Shown here: one piece after another, positions 42,939 to 51,618 of the stretch
Layout: each line of letters begins with the position of its first letter
How positions within the stretch are numbered: the stretch's first letter is position 1
NCBI GenBank assembly: GCA_003241685.1
Contig: QFPJ01000009.1
Location: forward strand, 20,597 to 84,596
DNA: 64,000 nt
From: Sphingopyxis macrogoltabida
Lineage (GTDB): Bacteria > Pseudomonadota > Alphaproteobacteria > Sphingomonadales > Sphingomonadaceae
Direction of reading: 5' to 3'
Program-made: the position numbers and the translations under genes
Notes under the pieces: generated by a model
What the model was told of the DNA's origin: nothing
Database searches by the model: none
The model's input: the letters and a program-made list of their open reading frames with translations, nothing else

Positions 42939-43676
42939 ATGAACGTGTCGCGCAAGATCGTCCTGGCCGGATTGCTCGCAACGGTTGCCGCCTGTGCGCC
43001 GAAACCGCCCCCGCCCGCTCCGCCGCCCCCGCCGCCGACCGTCGTGACCGTGATTCCGCCGCGCCCGCTGCCCCCCGGCAATGCGGCCACCACGCAAATC
43101 CTGCCCGCGCGCGGCCCCAATGGCCAATTCATCACGGCAAACAGCGGTATCACGGGCGACCGCGCCTTCTGGCAGCTGAAGATCGGGCTGAACGTCGCGG
43201 CGATCGGCTGCCGCGGCGCCGAAGAAGCGACGCTGATTTCCGCCTATAACAATATCATCAAGACGCACGGCAAGCCGATTCGAAGCACGGAAAAGACCGT
43301 GATCTCGACGCTGGGCAAGGAAACCAAGACCAACGGCATATCGGCACGCGACAAATTGTCGGTCCAGCTGTTCAATTATTTCGCGCAGCCACCCGCCCAG
43401 CGCGAATTCTGTCCGCGCGCCAACGAGATCGCGCAACTGGTGTCGTCGACGCCGACGGCGCAGGTGATCGAACAGGCGCCGGCGCATCTGGCGCGGCTCG
43501 ACGAACCTTTCCATCATTTCTACGAAGCCTATGCCAAATATCAGAATGATGTGGTGGCGTGGGACGCGCAATATGGCCGCCCCCCGGCGATCATGGGCGC
43601 GCCGGCCGGAACCACCGTCGTGCCGGTCGGCCCGACGACCAGCGCATCGGGCATTACCCCTCCCGCGGGGCGCTGA
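42939..43676 (+). CDS. Proline-rich lipoprotein of unknown function
   Basis: A 245-residue protein with a lipoprotein signal (VLAGLLATVAAC, Cys as +1) and then a run of prolines (PPPPAPPPPPP) and a Pro-rich stretch up to about residue 45. The globular part has GDRAFWQLKIGLNVAAIGCRG, the YNNIIKTHGKPIRSTEKTVI helix and AHLARLDEPFHHFYEAYAKY. I do not recognise the family. A GGGGAG site supports the ATG at 42939; an upstream ATG at 42915 would break the signal peptide. It lies between the monooxygenase and ptsP. Confidence 0.65.
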   Translation: MNVSRKIVLAGLLATVAACAPKPPPPAPPPPPPTVVTVIPPRPLPPGNAATTQILPARGPNGQFITANSGITGDRAFWQLKIGLNVAAIGCRGAEEATLISAYNNIIKTHGKPIRSTEKTVISTLGKETKTNGISARDKLSVQLFNYFAQPPAQREFCPRANEIAQLVSSTPTAQVIEQAPAHLARLDEPFHHFYEAYAKYQNDVVAWDAQYGRPPAIMGAPAGTTVVPVGPTTSASGITPPAGR

Positions 43677-43741
43677 CGCCGCCGGAGAAAAGCGGGGCGA
43701 GGCAATAGCCTTGCCCCCAAGCATCTGTTAGGCAGGGGGTA

Positions 43742-46039
43742 ATGACGAACGCCCCGCCACCGCCGACCTCCGCCGCCCAGTCGGCGCGGACCATTTTGAC
43801 GCGTCTGCACGAGGTCATGGCGGCGCGAACCAATGCCCAAAGCAAGCTGAACCAGGTCGTCGGAATCATCGGCGAATGCCTGCACAGCGAAGTCTGTTCG
43901 ATCTACCTGCTGCGCGAGGGCGCGCTCGAGCTTTATGCGACGCGCGGGTTGAAGCAGGAAGCGGTGCACGTCACCCGCCTGGCCCCGGGCGAAGGGCTGG
44001 TCGGCACGATCGCGGAGCAGATCGAGACGCTGAACCTGGACGAAGCCGCCGCGCACCCCGACTTTTCCTATCGCCCGGAAACCGGCGAGGAATTGTTCCA
44101 CAGCTTTGCCGGGGTGCCGATCATCCGGCGCGAGCGCGCCGTGGGCGTCCTGTGCGTCCAGCACGCCGACCCGCGCCGTTATGACGAAATCGAGATCGAG
44201 GCGCTGCAGACCGTGGCGATGGTGCTGTCCGAACTGATCGCCAACGCCGATCTGGTCGATACGGCGGCGCGGATTGACGCAGGCGAAACCGACCAGTCGA
44301 TGCAGCGGCTGACGGGGCAGAAGCTGGTCGACGGCATGGGCGCGGGCATCGCCGTGTTTCATCAGCCGCGCGTGACCATCGAACATACGGTCGCCGACGA
44401 TATCGAAGCCGAACGCCACCGCGTCTATGCCGCGTTCGACAAGATGCGCGAACAGATCGACCGCATGGCGAGCCAGGCCGAATTCGGCGTCGGCGGCGAG
44501 CATGAGGAGGTCATCGAAACCTACAAGATGTTCGCCTATGACGAAGGCTGGTCGCGGCGGATCAACGAGGCGATCGACAGCGGCCTGACCGCCGAGGCCG
44601 CGATCGAGCGCGTCCAGCAGCGCACCCGGATGCGGATGCGCCAGATCGACGATCCGCTGCTGCGCGACCGCATGCACGATCTGGAGGATCTGTCGAACCG
44701 GCTGATCCGCATCGTGTCGGGGCAGATGGGCACCGCCGCGCAAATGGGTTTGCGGCAGGACTCCATCCTGATCGCGCGCAACCTCGGCCCCGCCGAGTTG
44801 CTGGAATATGACCGGCGCCGCCTGAAGGGCGTGGTGCTGGAAGAAGGATCGCTGACCGCGCACGTCATCATCGTCGCGCGCGCCATGGGCGTCCCCGTCA
44901 TCGGCCGCGTCCGCGACGTCCGCACCTCGATCCGCGACGGCGACCTGCTGCTGCTCGACGCCAGCGGCGGTACCGTGGATGTCCGCCCGACCCCGGCGGT
45001 TCAGGAAGCCTTCGATACCAAGCTCGACATGTCGCACAAGCGACGCGCCAATCTGGCGGCGCTGCGCGACCTGCCTGCCGTCACGAAGGACGGGGTTGCG
45101 ATCGACCTGATGATCAACGCCGGGCTGCGCGAGGATGTCGCGGCGCTGGACCTGACCGGCGCGGCGGGGATCGGCCTGTTCCGCACCGAATTCCAGTTTC
45201 TGGTATCGGCGACCCTGCCCCAGCGCGAGCGGCAACAGCGGCTGTACCGCGACGTGCTGGACGCGGCGGGCGAGCGGCCGGTGATTTTTCGTACCGTCGA
45301 CATCGGCGGCGACAAGTCGCTGCCCTATATGAACCTCGACGAGAATGGGCAGGAGGAAAATCCCGCGATGGGCTGGCGCGCGCTGCGGCTGGCGCTGGAA
45401 CTCGAAGGATTGCTGAAAGTACAGGCGCGCGCGCTGATGGAAGCGGCGGCGGGACGGACACTGAACGTGATGTTCCCAATGGTATCCGAACCATGGGAAT
45501 ATGAAGCCGCGCGCGACCTGTTCATCCGGCAGCGCGCGTGGTTGAAACAGCATAACAAGAAGCTGCCGTCCGCGATCCGCTATGGCGCGATGCTGGAGGT
45601 TCCGGGCCTGGTCGAAACGCTCGACCTGATGCTGCCGCATCTCGATTTCCTGTCGATCGGCACCAACGACCTGACGCAGTTCCTGTTCGCCGCCGATCGC
45701 GCGCATCCGCGGCTCGCCGAACGCTATGACTGGCTGTCGCCCACCGTGATGCGCTATATCGCGCGGGTGGTCAAAATGGTGTCGGGAACCGGCGTATCGC
45801 TGGGCGTCTGCGGCGAAATGGGCGGCCGGCCGCTGGAGGCGATGGCCCTGCTCGGCATCGGCATCGAGCGGCTGTCGATCACCCCGGCGGGGGTCGGCCC
45901 GGTGAAGGCGATGATCCGCTCGCTCGACCTGGGCGCGCTGCGCGCCGCGATCCCCGCGATACTCGACCGTCCGACAGCCGACCCGCGCAGCCAGTATCGA
46001 AACTGGGCCGATGCCAACGGCGTCGAGCTTAGCGACTGA
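43742..46039 (+). CDS. ptsP: Phosphoenolpyruvate--protein phosphotransferase PtsP (nitrogen PTS enzyme I)
   Basis: A 765-residue EI(Ntr). Residues 1-165 are a GAF domain (ILTRLHEVMAARTNAQSKLNQ, SVCSIYLLREGALELYATRG) that senses glutamine in relatives. The EI part follows, with the phospho-His segment GSLTAHVIIVARAMGVPV, the PEP-binding GIGLFRTEFQFL, FRTVDIGGDKSLPYMN and CGEMGGRPLEAM near the C-terminus. It passes phosphate from PEP to NPr and EIIA(Ntr), which regulate nitrogen, potassium and carbon use. It is alone here, not with ptsN or npr. It can act with polyamine use as a nitrogen signal, but that link is inferred. Confidence 0.94.
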   Translation: MTNAPPPPTSAAQSARTILTRLHEVMAARTNAQSKLNQVVGIIGECLHSEVCSIYLLREGALELYATRGLKQEAVHVTRLAPGEGLVGTIAEQIETLNLDEAAAHPDFSYRPETGEELFHSFAGVPIIRRERAVGVLCVQHADPRRYDEIEIEALQTVAMVLSELIANADLVDTAARIDAGETDQSMQRLTGQKLVDGMGAGIAVFHQPRVTIEHTVADDIEAERHRVYAAFDKMREQIDRMASQAEFGVGGEHEEVIETYKMFAYDEGWSRRINEAIDSGLTAEAAIERVQQRTRMRMRQIDDPLLRDRMHDLEDLSNRLIRIVSGQMGTAAQMGLRQDSILIARNLGPAELLEYDRRRLKGVVLEEGSLTAHVIIVARAMGVPVIGRVRDVRTSIRDGDLLLLDASGGTVDVRPTPAVQEAFDTKLDMSHKRRANLAALRDLPAVTKDGVAIDLMINAGLREDVAALDLTGAAGIGLFRTEFQFLVSATLPQRERQQRLYRDVLDAAGERPVIFRTVDIGGDKSLPYMNLDENGQEENPAMGWRALRLALELEGLLKVQARALMEAAAGRTLNVMFPMVSEPWEYEAARDLFIRQRAWLKQHNKKLPSAIRYGAMLEVPGLVETLDLMLPHLDFLSIGTNDLTQFLFAADRAHPRLAERYDWLSPTVMRYIARVVKMVSGTGVSLGVCGEMGGRPLEAMALLGIGIERLSITPAGVGPVKAMIRSLDLGALRAAIPAILDRPTADPRSQYRNWADANGVELSD

Positions 46040-46106
46040 CCCCCCGCGTCCTTGCATTCCGGACGATGTTTATATTATGTTCTTCTCCGGCAAGGGAGAG
46101 GGAGGC

Positions 46107-46517
46107 ATGACCGATTCGAATACGCGCGCCAATGGGCAATGCCATTGCGGCGCGATTCGCTATTCGATTCCCATCGAAGTCGTGCGCCATTCGCTGTGCC
46201 ATTGCGGCGATTGCCGCCGTCATGCGGGTGCGCCGCTGGTAAGCTGGGCGATCGTGGCGCAGGACGCGATAGAGGTCGCCGGCACGCCGAAAATCTATGC
46301 CTCTTCGCACGATGGCCGGCGGCATTTCTGCGCCGATTGCGGGACGTCGCTTTTCTACACCAATGACGCGATATTCCCCGGCCTGATCGACGTGCAGTCG
46401 GCGACGCTCGACGACCCCGGCCTGATCCCGGTCGAAGCCCAGGTCCAGACCGCCGAGCGGATCGGGTGGATGCAGGGGCTGGACGCCCTGCCCGCGTTCG
46501 AGCGTTATCCGGGCTGA
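46107..46517 (+). CDS. GFA family zinc-binding protein (glutathione-dependent formaldehyde-activating fold)
   Basis: A 136-residue protein with the complete GFA zinc motifs: GQCHCGAIRY, SLCHCGDCRRHAGAP and FCADCGTSLFY, ending with a QTAERIGWMQGLDALP segment typical of the family. GFA-fold proteins bind two zinc ions; most are uncharacterised and not formaldehyde enzymes. A strong GGAGAGGGAGG site precedes the ATG at 46107. The 3' end overlaps the convergent serine hydrolase gene by 13 bp. Confidence 0.88.
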   Translation: MTDSNTRANGQCHCGAIRYSIPIEVVRHSLCHCGDCRRHAGAPLVSWAIVAQDAIEVAGTPKIYASSHDGRRHFCADCGTSLFYTNDAIFPGLIDVQSATLDDPGLIPVEAQVQTAERIGWMQGLDALPAFERYPG

Positions 46518-47902
46518 TCCGGGCCGTCAGCCGCGACGATGGCGCGAACCAGCGCGGCGATGTCGAGCCGCACGGCCGCATCGTCATAGCCCTGACGGAC
46601 GACGACCAGTTGCCGTGACGGAATGACGACCAGATATTGGCCGCGATTGCCGAAAGCGCCGAAGGCGTCGGCGGGGATTCCGTCGGATTTGTCGAACAGC
46701 CAGAAGCCGGCGCCATAGCCGAAGGGGGTTTCGGGCTGGGGGCCGCTGGCGGTCGTGACGAAACGGCGCCAGTCGGCTGGCAGCAGCCGCTCGCCCTGCC
46801 ACACGCCGTCCGCCTGATACAGCAGGCCCAGTCTGGCAAGGTCGCGGGCGGTGGTCCAGACCTGGCTCGACAGGATGAAATTCCCGTCCTTGTCATGCTC
46901 GACAAAGGTCCGCGTCATCCCCAGGCGATCAAAGAAAGCGGCGGGATCGAGCGTCTGGCCCGCCTTCTCCGTCGCCGCTTTCAGCGACAGTGCGGCCAGC
47001 AGCGTGTCGTTATTGGCATAGCGAAAGTGCGATCCCGGCGGGTTCAGCAGCGGCCATTGCACCGTCCACTGCCGCACCGACCCGCCGCCCATATAGATGG
47101 CATCGGTGCGGTTGCCCGCCGTGTCGCTACCCAGCCCGCTTGCCATGCGGAGCAATTGTTCGGTGGTGATCGCGGCGCGCGGGTCGCCCGGTGTCTGCCA
47201 TTCGGCGATCGTCGCGGGCGCGCGCACATCGATCAGGCCGCGCTGCACCGCATGACCGATCAGCGTCGCCGCCATCGACTTCGCCACGGAGAAGGTCCGC
47301 TGGGCGGTGTGCTTGTCATGCCCGCCATAATAGCGCTCGACCTGGATCATACCGTCCTTGACGATCAGCAGCGAACTGGTGCGCCCGCCGAATTTTTCCG
47401 GATTGAGGACCGCCCGTTCATAAGCGGTGTAGCCGCGCGGAACCGGCGCCCGCGCCCGCGCATCGCCGAGCGGCCATACCTCCGTGTCGCGGTTGCGGCG
47501 CCCCGGCGCCGGGGCCGCGGTATCCGCGGGAACCTTCGCGCCGATCGGCAGGGTGACGCAACCCGAACGCGCCGTCCACTGGGCGAGGCGCGGCGGCATG
47601 TCGTCGCGGTACGTCACGCTGACCCGCTTCGCCGCCGGATCGACATCGGCCTTCAGCGTGCGAACATCGGCCTCGATCTCGGGATAGATGTGCGTCAGCT
47701 CGTCGCGCTCGATCGCGGCGAGCGGCTTGCCGGCACCGTTCCACAGGGCCGAACAGGTAAAGCCCGCGCGATAGCCGGCCGCCCATGCACGGTTGATCGA
47801 TGCCTGCGGATCATCGGCCGCCTTCGCCGGCAAGGCCGCGATGCCAAGCAAGGCCATGGCCAGCGCGGCCCCCGCGGCGACCCCGGATTTTGCGCCCATC
47901 AT
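46505..47902 (-). CDS. Serine hydrolase of the beta-lactamase/class C family, secreted
   Basis: A 465-residue protein with a signal peptide (GAALAMALLGIAALPAKAA). The SxxK nucleophile is at 205-208 (TFSVAKSMAATLIGHAV), a YxN-like motif YANNDT lies near residue 300 and PFGYGAGFWL near 420. This is the penicillin-binding/EstB-like beta-lactamase fold; esterase, D-aminopeptidase or unknown roles are as likely as beta-lactamase. An N-terminal ~120-residue extension before the catalytic domain is unusual. Its ATG overlaps the stop of the upstream gene (ATGA). Confidence 0.85.
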   Translation of the reverse strand: MMGAKSGVAAGAALAMALLGIAALPAKAADDPQASINRAWAAGYRAGFTCSALWNGAGKPLAAIERDELTHIYPEIEADVRTLKADVDPAAKRVSVTYRDDMPPRLAQWTARSGCVTLPIGAKVPADTAAPAPGRRNRDTEVWPLGDARARAPVPRGYTAYERAVLNPEKFGGRTSSLLIVKDGMIQVERYYGGHDKHTAQRTFSVAKSMAATLIGHAVQRGLIDVRAPATIAEWQTPGDPRAAITTEQLLRMASGLGSDTAGNRTDAIYMGGGSVRQWTVQWPLLNPPGSHFRYANNDTLLAALSLKAATEKAGQTLDPAAFFDRLGMTRTFVEHDKDGNFILSSQVWTTARDLARLGLLYQADGVWQGERLLPADWRRFVTTASGPQPETPFGYGAGFWLFDKSDGIPADAFGAFGNRGQYLVVIPSRQLVVVRQGYDDAAVRLDIAALVRAIVAADGPDQPG

Positions 47903-48642
47903 CGGTTTCTCCCCGCCGCTTCGCTGTCGACCTCATCCCCCTGCGGCTGCATCGGCTGGAACCGCATATGCGTCGCGATCAGCCGGTCGCCCTGGATATC
48001 GAGATCGAAAAAAGCCGTGCCCCCGCGTGGGCAGCAATGACCGTCACCGTCGCGGGCGACGGGTATCGATGCGAACATTTCGCTGAAAATATAATCGGCT
48101 GGCCCGCGCAGCGAATAACCCTTGGGAAGCATTGCATCGGCATCGTCCCACCAGCTTTCGATGTCGATCTTGCGCCAGCGCGCCTCAGCGCCATCGGCCG
48201 CGAACAGCGCGTCGGCGTTGCCGCCGCCGCTGCCCGCCAGCGTCCCGGTGAGGTGGATCAGGCTCTGGTCGTCGCTGGTCGCGACAAGGTCGGGCGAACC
48301 GATCGAGCCGCTGCTTTCGGCATAGCCGACCAGGCGCGGCGTGCCGCCGTCGAGCGAGACCAATATGTCCATCCAGCCTGCCGGACCGTCCTTCGGCGCC
48401 AGCCGCAGCTTTTGCCAGACGATTTCCCCGCCCTGCTCCGCCCCGCGTATGCGCCCGCTCGCCTCGACCCAGCAGCGTCCGCCATAGTCATAAAGGCAGA
48501 CGCTATGCAGGGTCGCCAGCCGGTCGGGCGCAAGGTCGATCGCGGCAGCGACATCGGCGGCGCGGCATTCGGCATCGGACGCGCCGGACGGACAGTGAAC
48601 GGGATTGGCGGCGAGCATGGCGAGCGCCAGAAACAAGGTCAT
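47899..48642 (-). CDS. Secreted protein of unknown function, coupled to a serine hydrolase gene
   Basis: A 247-residue protein that I do not recognise. A short hydrophobic N-terminus (TLFLALAMLAANPVHC) suggests export, followed by ASDAECRAADVAAAIDLAPD, YDYGGRCWVEASGRIRG and a Gly/Ala-rich middle with alternating beta strands. Cysteines are paired around C17, C26, C48 and C57, consistent with disulfides, and a CC pair occurs near the C-terminus (HCCPRGG). Its stop overlaps the serine hydrolase ATG by four bases, so the two are likely functional partners. Confidence 0.6.
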   Translation of the reverse strand: MTLFLALAMLAANPVHCPSGASDAECRAADVAAAIDLAPDRLATLHSVCLYDYGGRCWVEASGRIRGAEQGGEIVWQKLRLAPKDGPAGWMDILVSLDGGTPRLVGYAESSGSIGSPDLVATSDDQSLIHLTGTLAGSGGGNADALFAADGAEARWRKIDIESWWDDADAMLPKGYSLRGPADYIFSEMFASIPVARDGDGHCCPRGGTAFFDLDIQGDRLIATHMRFQPMQPQGDEVDSEAAGRNR

Positions 48643-48718
48643 CGTCGGATTCTCCCCCGATCATCATGCGCGACCATCACCCTGATGCACGGACCCGGTG
48701 CCGGGGGTCAAGAGCGGC

Positions 48719-50041
48719 TCAACGACTTTCCCGCCGCCGCTCGTCCCACCAGGCCAGCCGTTCGGCAATGCGCTTTTCGAAGCCGCGGTCCACCGGCCGG
48801 TAATAGGCGGCCGGCTCCATGCCGTCGGGCCAGTAATTATCGCCCGAAAAGCCGTCGGGCGCGTCATGATCGTAGCTGTAGCCCGCGCCGTAGCCCAAGT
48901 CCTTCATCAGCTTCGTCGGCGCGTTGAGGATGTTCGCGGGCGGCGCGAGCGATCCGGTTTCGCGGGCGGCGGCCCAAGCGGCCTTTTGCGCGGCATAGAC
49001 GGCGTTCGATTTGGGCGCGGTCGCGCAATAGAGGCACGCCTGAACGATCGCCAATTCCCCCTCGGGCGATCCCAGAAACTGATAGGCGTCCTTGGCGGCC
49101 AGGCATTGGACCAGCGCCTGCGGATCGGCGAGGCCGATGTCCTCGCTGGCGAAACGCGTGATCCGCCGCAGCACATAGAGCGGCTCCTCCCCCGCCACCA
49201 GCATCCGCGCGAGCCAATAGAGCGCCGCCTGCGCGTCCGACCCGCGCATCGCCTTGTGCAAGGCCGAGATCAGGTTGTAATGCCCGTCGCGATCCTTGTC
49301 ATAGACCGGCATCCGGCGGTGCAGGAACTGCGCCAGCTCGGCGGGGTCGAGCGGGTCCGGAAGCGCGGCGGCGAACAGGGTTTCGACCTGATTGAGCAGG
49401 AAGCGGCCGTCGCCGTCGGCACTGGCCACCAGCGCGGCCCGCGCGTCGTCCGTCACCGGCAGGGCGCGCCCGGTTTCCGCCTCGGCCCGCTCGACCAGCG
49501 TCGTCAGCGCGGCTTCGTCCAGCCGGTGCAGCACCAGAACCTGCGCGCGGCTGAGCAGGGCGGCGTTCAGCGCAAAACTGGGATTTTCCGTCGTCGCGCC
49601 GACCAGGACGACGGTGCCGCGTTCGACATAGGGCAGAAACCCGTCCTGCTGCGCCCGATTGAACCGATGAATTTCGTCGACGAACAGCAGGGTCCGCTTG
49701 CCCGCCGCCGCCATGCGATCGGCGTCGGCAAAGGCCTTTTTCAGATCGGCGACCCCCGAAAACACCGCCGACAGCGGCGCGAATCGCATATCGACGGCGT
49801 CGGCGAGCAGCCGCGCGATCGTCGTCTTGCCGGTGCCCGGCGGCCCCCACAGGATCATCGACGAAAGCTGGCCCGCCGCCACCATGCGGCCGATCGCGCC
49901 TTCGGGGCCCGTCAGATGGTCCTGCCCGACCACATCCGCCAGCGTGCGCGGGCGCAGCCGTTCGGCCAGCGGCACCGGGCCCGCCGCCTCTCCGCCGGAC
50001 GGGCCGGGCGGGTCGTCACCAAAAAGATCGGCCGCCGCCAC
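48719..50041 (-). CDS. rarA: Replication-associated recombination protein A (RarA/MgsA)
   Basis: A 440-residue AAA+ ATPase. It opens ADLFGDDPPG and LAERLRPRTLADVVGQDHL, with Walker A GPPGTGKTT at 66-74, Walker B TLLFVDEIHRFNRAQQDGF, sensor LVGATTENPSFALN and the C-terminal HKAMRGSDAQAALYWLARML. RarA acts at stalled replication forks with SSB and RecA. A GTG start at 50041 lies 7 bp after the glycosyltransferase stop, so both are probably co-transcribed. Confidence 0.93.
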   Translation of the reverse strand: MAAADLFGDDPPGPSGGEAAGPVPLAERLRPRTLADVVGQDHLTGPEGAIGRMVAAGQLSSMILWGPPGTGKTTIARLLADAVDMRFAPLSAVFSGVADLKKAFADADRMAAAGKRTLLFVDEIHRFNRAQQDGFLPYVERGTVVLVGATTENPSFALNAALLSRAQVLVLHRLDEAALTTLVERAEAETGRALPVTDDARAALVASADGDGRFLLNQVETLFAAALPDPLDPAELAQFLHRRMPVYDKDRDGHYNLISALHKAMRGSDAQAALYWLARMLVAGEEPLYVLRRITRFASEDIGLADPQALVQCLAAKDAYQFLGSPEGELAIVQACLYCATAPKSNAVYAAQKAAWAAARETGSLAPPANILNAPTKLMKDLGYGAGYSYDHDAPDGFSGDNYWPDGMEPAAYYRPVDRGFEKRIAERLAWWDERRRESR

Positions 50042-50048
50042 CGGCCCG

Positions 50049-51206
50049 TCAGCCCATCTGCCGCTGTTTCTGGCGGATCAGGCGCACATAGGTGTCGGCG
50101 ACGGTCTGGTTGATCGCGTCCCATTGATAGGCGGCGCTTTCCTGAACCGCCGCGGCGCCATGCGCGGCGCGCAATCCGGGGTCGCGGCAATAAAGTTCGA
50201 GATCATCGGCGAATAGCGTGATGGCGCCCGGCGATACCAGGAAGCCCGTGACGCCATGCTTGACGATGCTGGCGCTGCCGGTCGCCCGCGCCGCGACCAC
50301 CGGAAGGCCGCACGCCATCGCTTCCAGCGTCACATTGCCGAAGGTTTCGGTGATCGAAGGATTGAACAGCATGTCGCACGAGGCCAGCGCGCGGGCCAGA
50401 TTCTCGCCGCCCTGAAAGCCCACGAACTTCGCCCGCGGCAACCGCGATTCGAACCATTCGCCCGCCGGCCCTTCGCCGATCACGACGATCTGATGCGCGA
50501 CCCCGCGCCGCTGGAGCTGGTCGACCGCATCGGCGAAGACGTCGAGCCCCTTTTCCATCACCAGCCGGCCGAGGAAAGCGATGATCGGCGCGTCTTCGGC
50601 CAGTCCCCATGCGCGGCGCCATTCCATGTCGCGGCGGCCGGGGTTGAAAACGTCGCGCTCGACCCCGCGCGTCCAGATACCGACATCGTAGTTCATGCGC
50701 TGGCCGCGCAGCACCTGTGCGAAGCTTTCCGACGGCGCGATCAGCGCGTCACAGCGACGATAGAGCCGGCGGAGCCACGCCACGACCAGCGGTTCGATGA
50801 ACGACAGATTATAATAGCGGGCATAGGTTTCGAAGCGCGTGTGCACCGAACAGACCGCGGGCAGGTTGCGCTGGCGTGCCCAGGCCACGGCCTGACGCGC
50901 GGCGCGATCGGGGCTGGAGATATGCACGATATTGGGCGCGAAGCTGGCCATGTCCTGGCGCACCCGCCGCGACAGGTTGATCGGAAGGCGATATTCGGTG
51001 CGCAGCGGAATGGGGATCGCGGGCACGCTGACCACATCCCCCGTCGGTTCGAAATCGGGATCGTCGCTGGTCGGCGAATAGATGCGCACCGCCGCCCCCC
51101 GCCGCAGCAGATATTCGACGAGGCGATTGAGCGCCTTGTTCGCGCCGTCGGTGGTCATGTTGTAATTGCCGCTGAACAGCGCGATGCGAAGGTCGGAAAC
51201 GTCCAT
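50049..51206 (-). CDS. GT4-family glycosyltransferase
   Basis: A 385-residue GT-B glycosyltransferase. The N-terminal domain has IALFSGNYNMTTDGANKAL (acceptor side), IVHISSPDRAARQAVAWARQ and CSVHTRFETYARYYNL. The C-terminal donor domain has IIAFLGRLVMEKGLDVFADA, the E-x7-E-like FNPSITETFGNVTLEAMACG, and GVTGFLVSPG. Relatives add mannose, glucose or uronic acid to lipids in alphaproteobacteria, so a role in glycolipid or glycosphingolipid synthesis is plausible but unproven. The ATG at 51206 has a GGAGGG site. Confidence 0.85.
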   Translation of the reverse strand: MDVSDLRIALFSGNYNMTTDGANKALNRLVEYLLRRGAAVRIYSPTSDDPDFEPTGDVVSVPAIPIPLRTEYRLPINLSRRVRQDMASFAPNIVHISSPDRAARQAVAWARQRNLPAVCSVHTRFETYARYYNLSFIEPLVVAWLRRLYRRCDALIAPSESFAQVLRGQRMNYDVGIWTRGVERDVFNPGRRDMEWRRAWGLAEDAPIIAFLGRLVMEKGLDVFADAVDQLQRRGVAHQIVVIGEGPAGEWFESRLPRAKFVGFQGGENLARALASCDMLFNPSITETFGNVTLEAMACGLPVVAARATGSASIVKHGVTGFLVSPGAITLFADDLELYCRDPGLRAAHGAAAVQESAAYQWDAINQTVADTYVRLIRQKQRQMG

Positions 51207-51412
51207 CGGCCCTCCGCTAATCCCATCGCCGGGCAAAGGCAATGCGCCGTCCACGTGCGGCGCGCGAAGCTTGCCGCGACCGATTTCGGGATACCGCGGG
51301 CGGCCAAGGGCCAAGCCGAGGGAAACAGGCGTAGATTGCCGGGCAGCTTGGGCAACGTCGGCCGTTCGCATATCGCCTTTCGACCGATTGCGGAGGTTCG
51401 GCCTCTCCTGAC

Positions 51413-51495
51413 TTTGTCATCCCCGCGAAAGCGGGGATCCAGGGTGGGGTCAGCCGACGCACGCTCTGGGTTCCCGCTTTCGCGGGAATGACAAA
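51413..51495. repeat. Paired intergenic palindrome, family A (copy 4)
   Basis: TTTGTCATCCCCGCGAAAGC is followed, after a spacer, by TTCCCGCTTTCGCGGGAATG and GACAAA, its inverse. Each half is itself a hairpin (CCCCGC-GAAA-GCGGGG). It occupies part of the 412-bp gap 51207-51618, which holds no gene that I can identify; the rest is the upstream region of the glycosyltransferase gene. Confidence 0.84.
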
Positions 51496-51536
51496 AGCGG
51501 GGACGTCAGCAAGCGACCGCTTGTTGCCGTTCTTCT

Positions 51537-51558
51537 CCCCTCCCGCTTGCGGGAGGGG
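51537..51558. other. Compact GC hairpin downstream of corC
   Basis: CCCCTCCCGC at 51537-51546 pairs with GCGGGAGGGG at 51549-51558. It lies about 60 bases past the corC stop in the direction of corC transcription, with no T-run. It probably defines the transcript 3' end. Confidence 0.5.
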
Positions 51559-51618
51559 ATACCGTCGCTCTATGCGGCGGCATCCGTTCGCCACCCCGAA
51601 CCGAACCGCGTGGCCGGG

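Noticed and set aside
43541..46057. Long reverse frame opposite ptsP
   Set aside because: Shadow of PtsP, which has all catalytic motifs.
17807..51495. Could the paired palindromes be a CRISPR array or an insertion sequence?
   Set aside because: They are single scattered pairs, not regularly spaced repeats with unique spacers, and no transposase or cas gene lies nearby.
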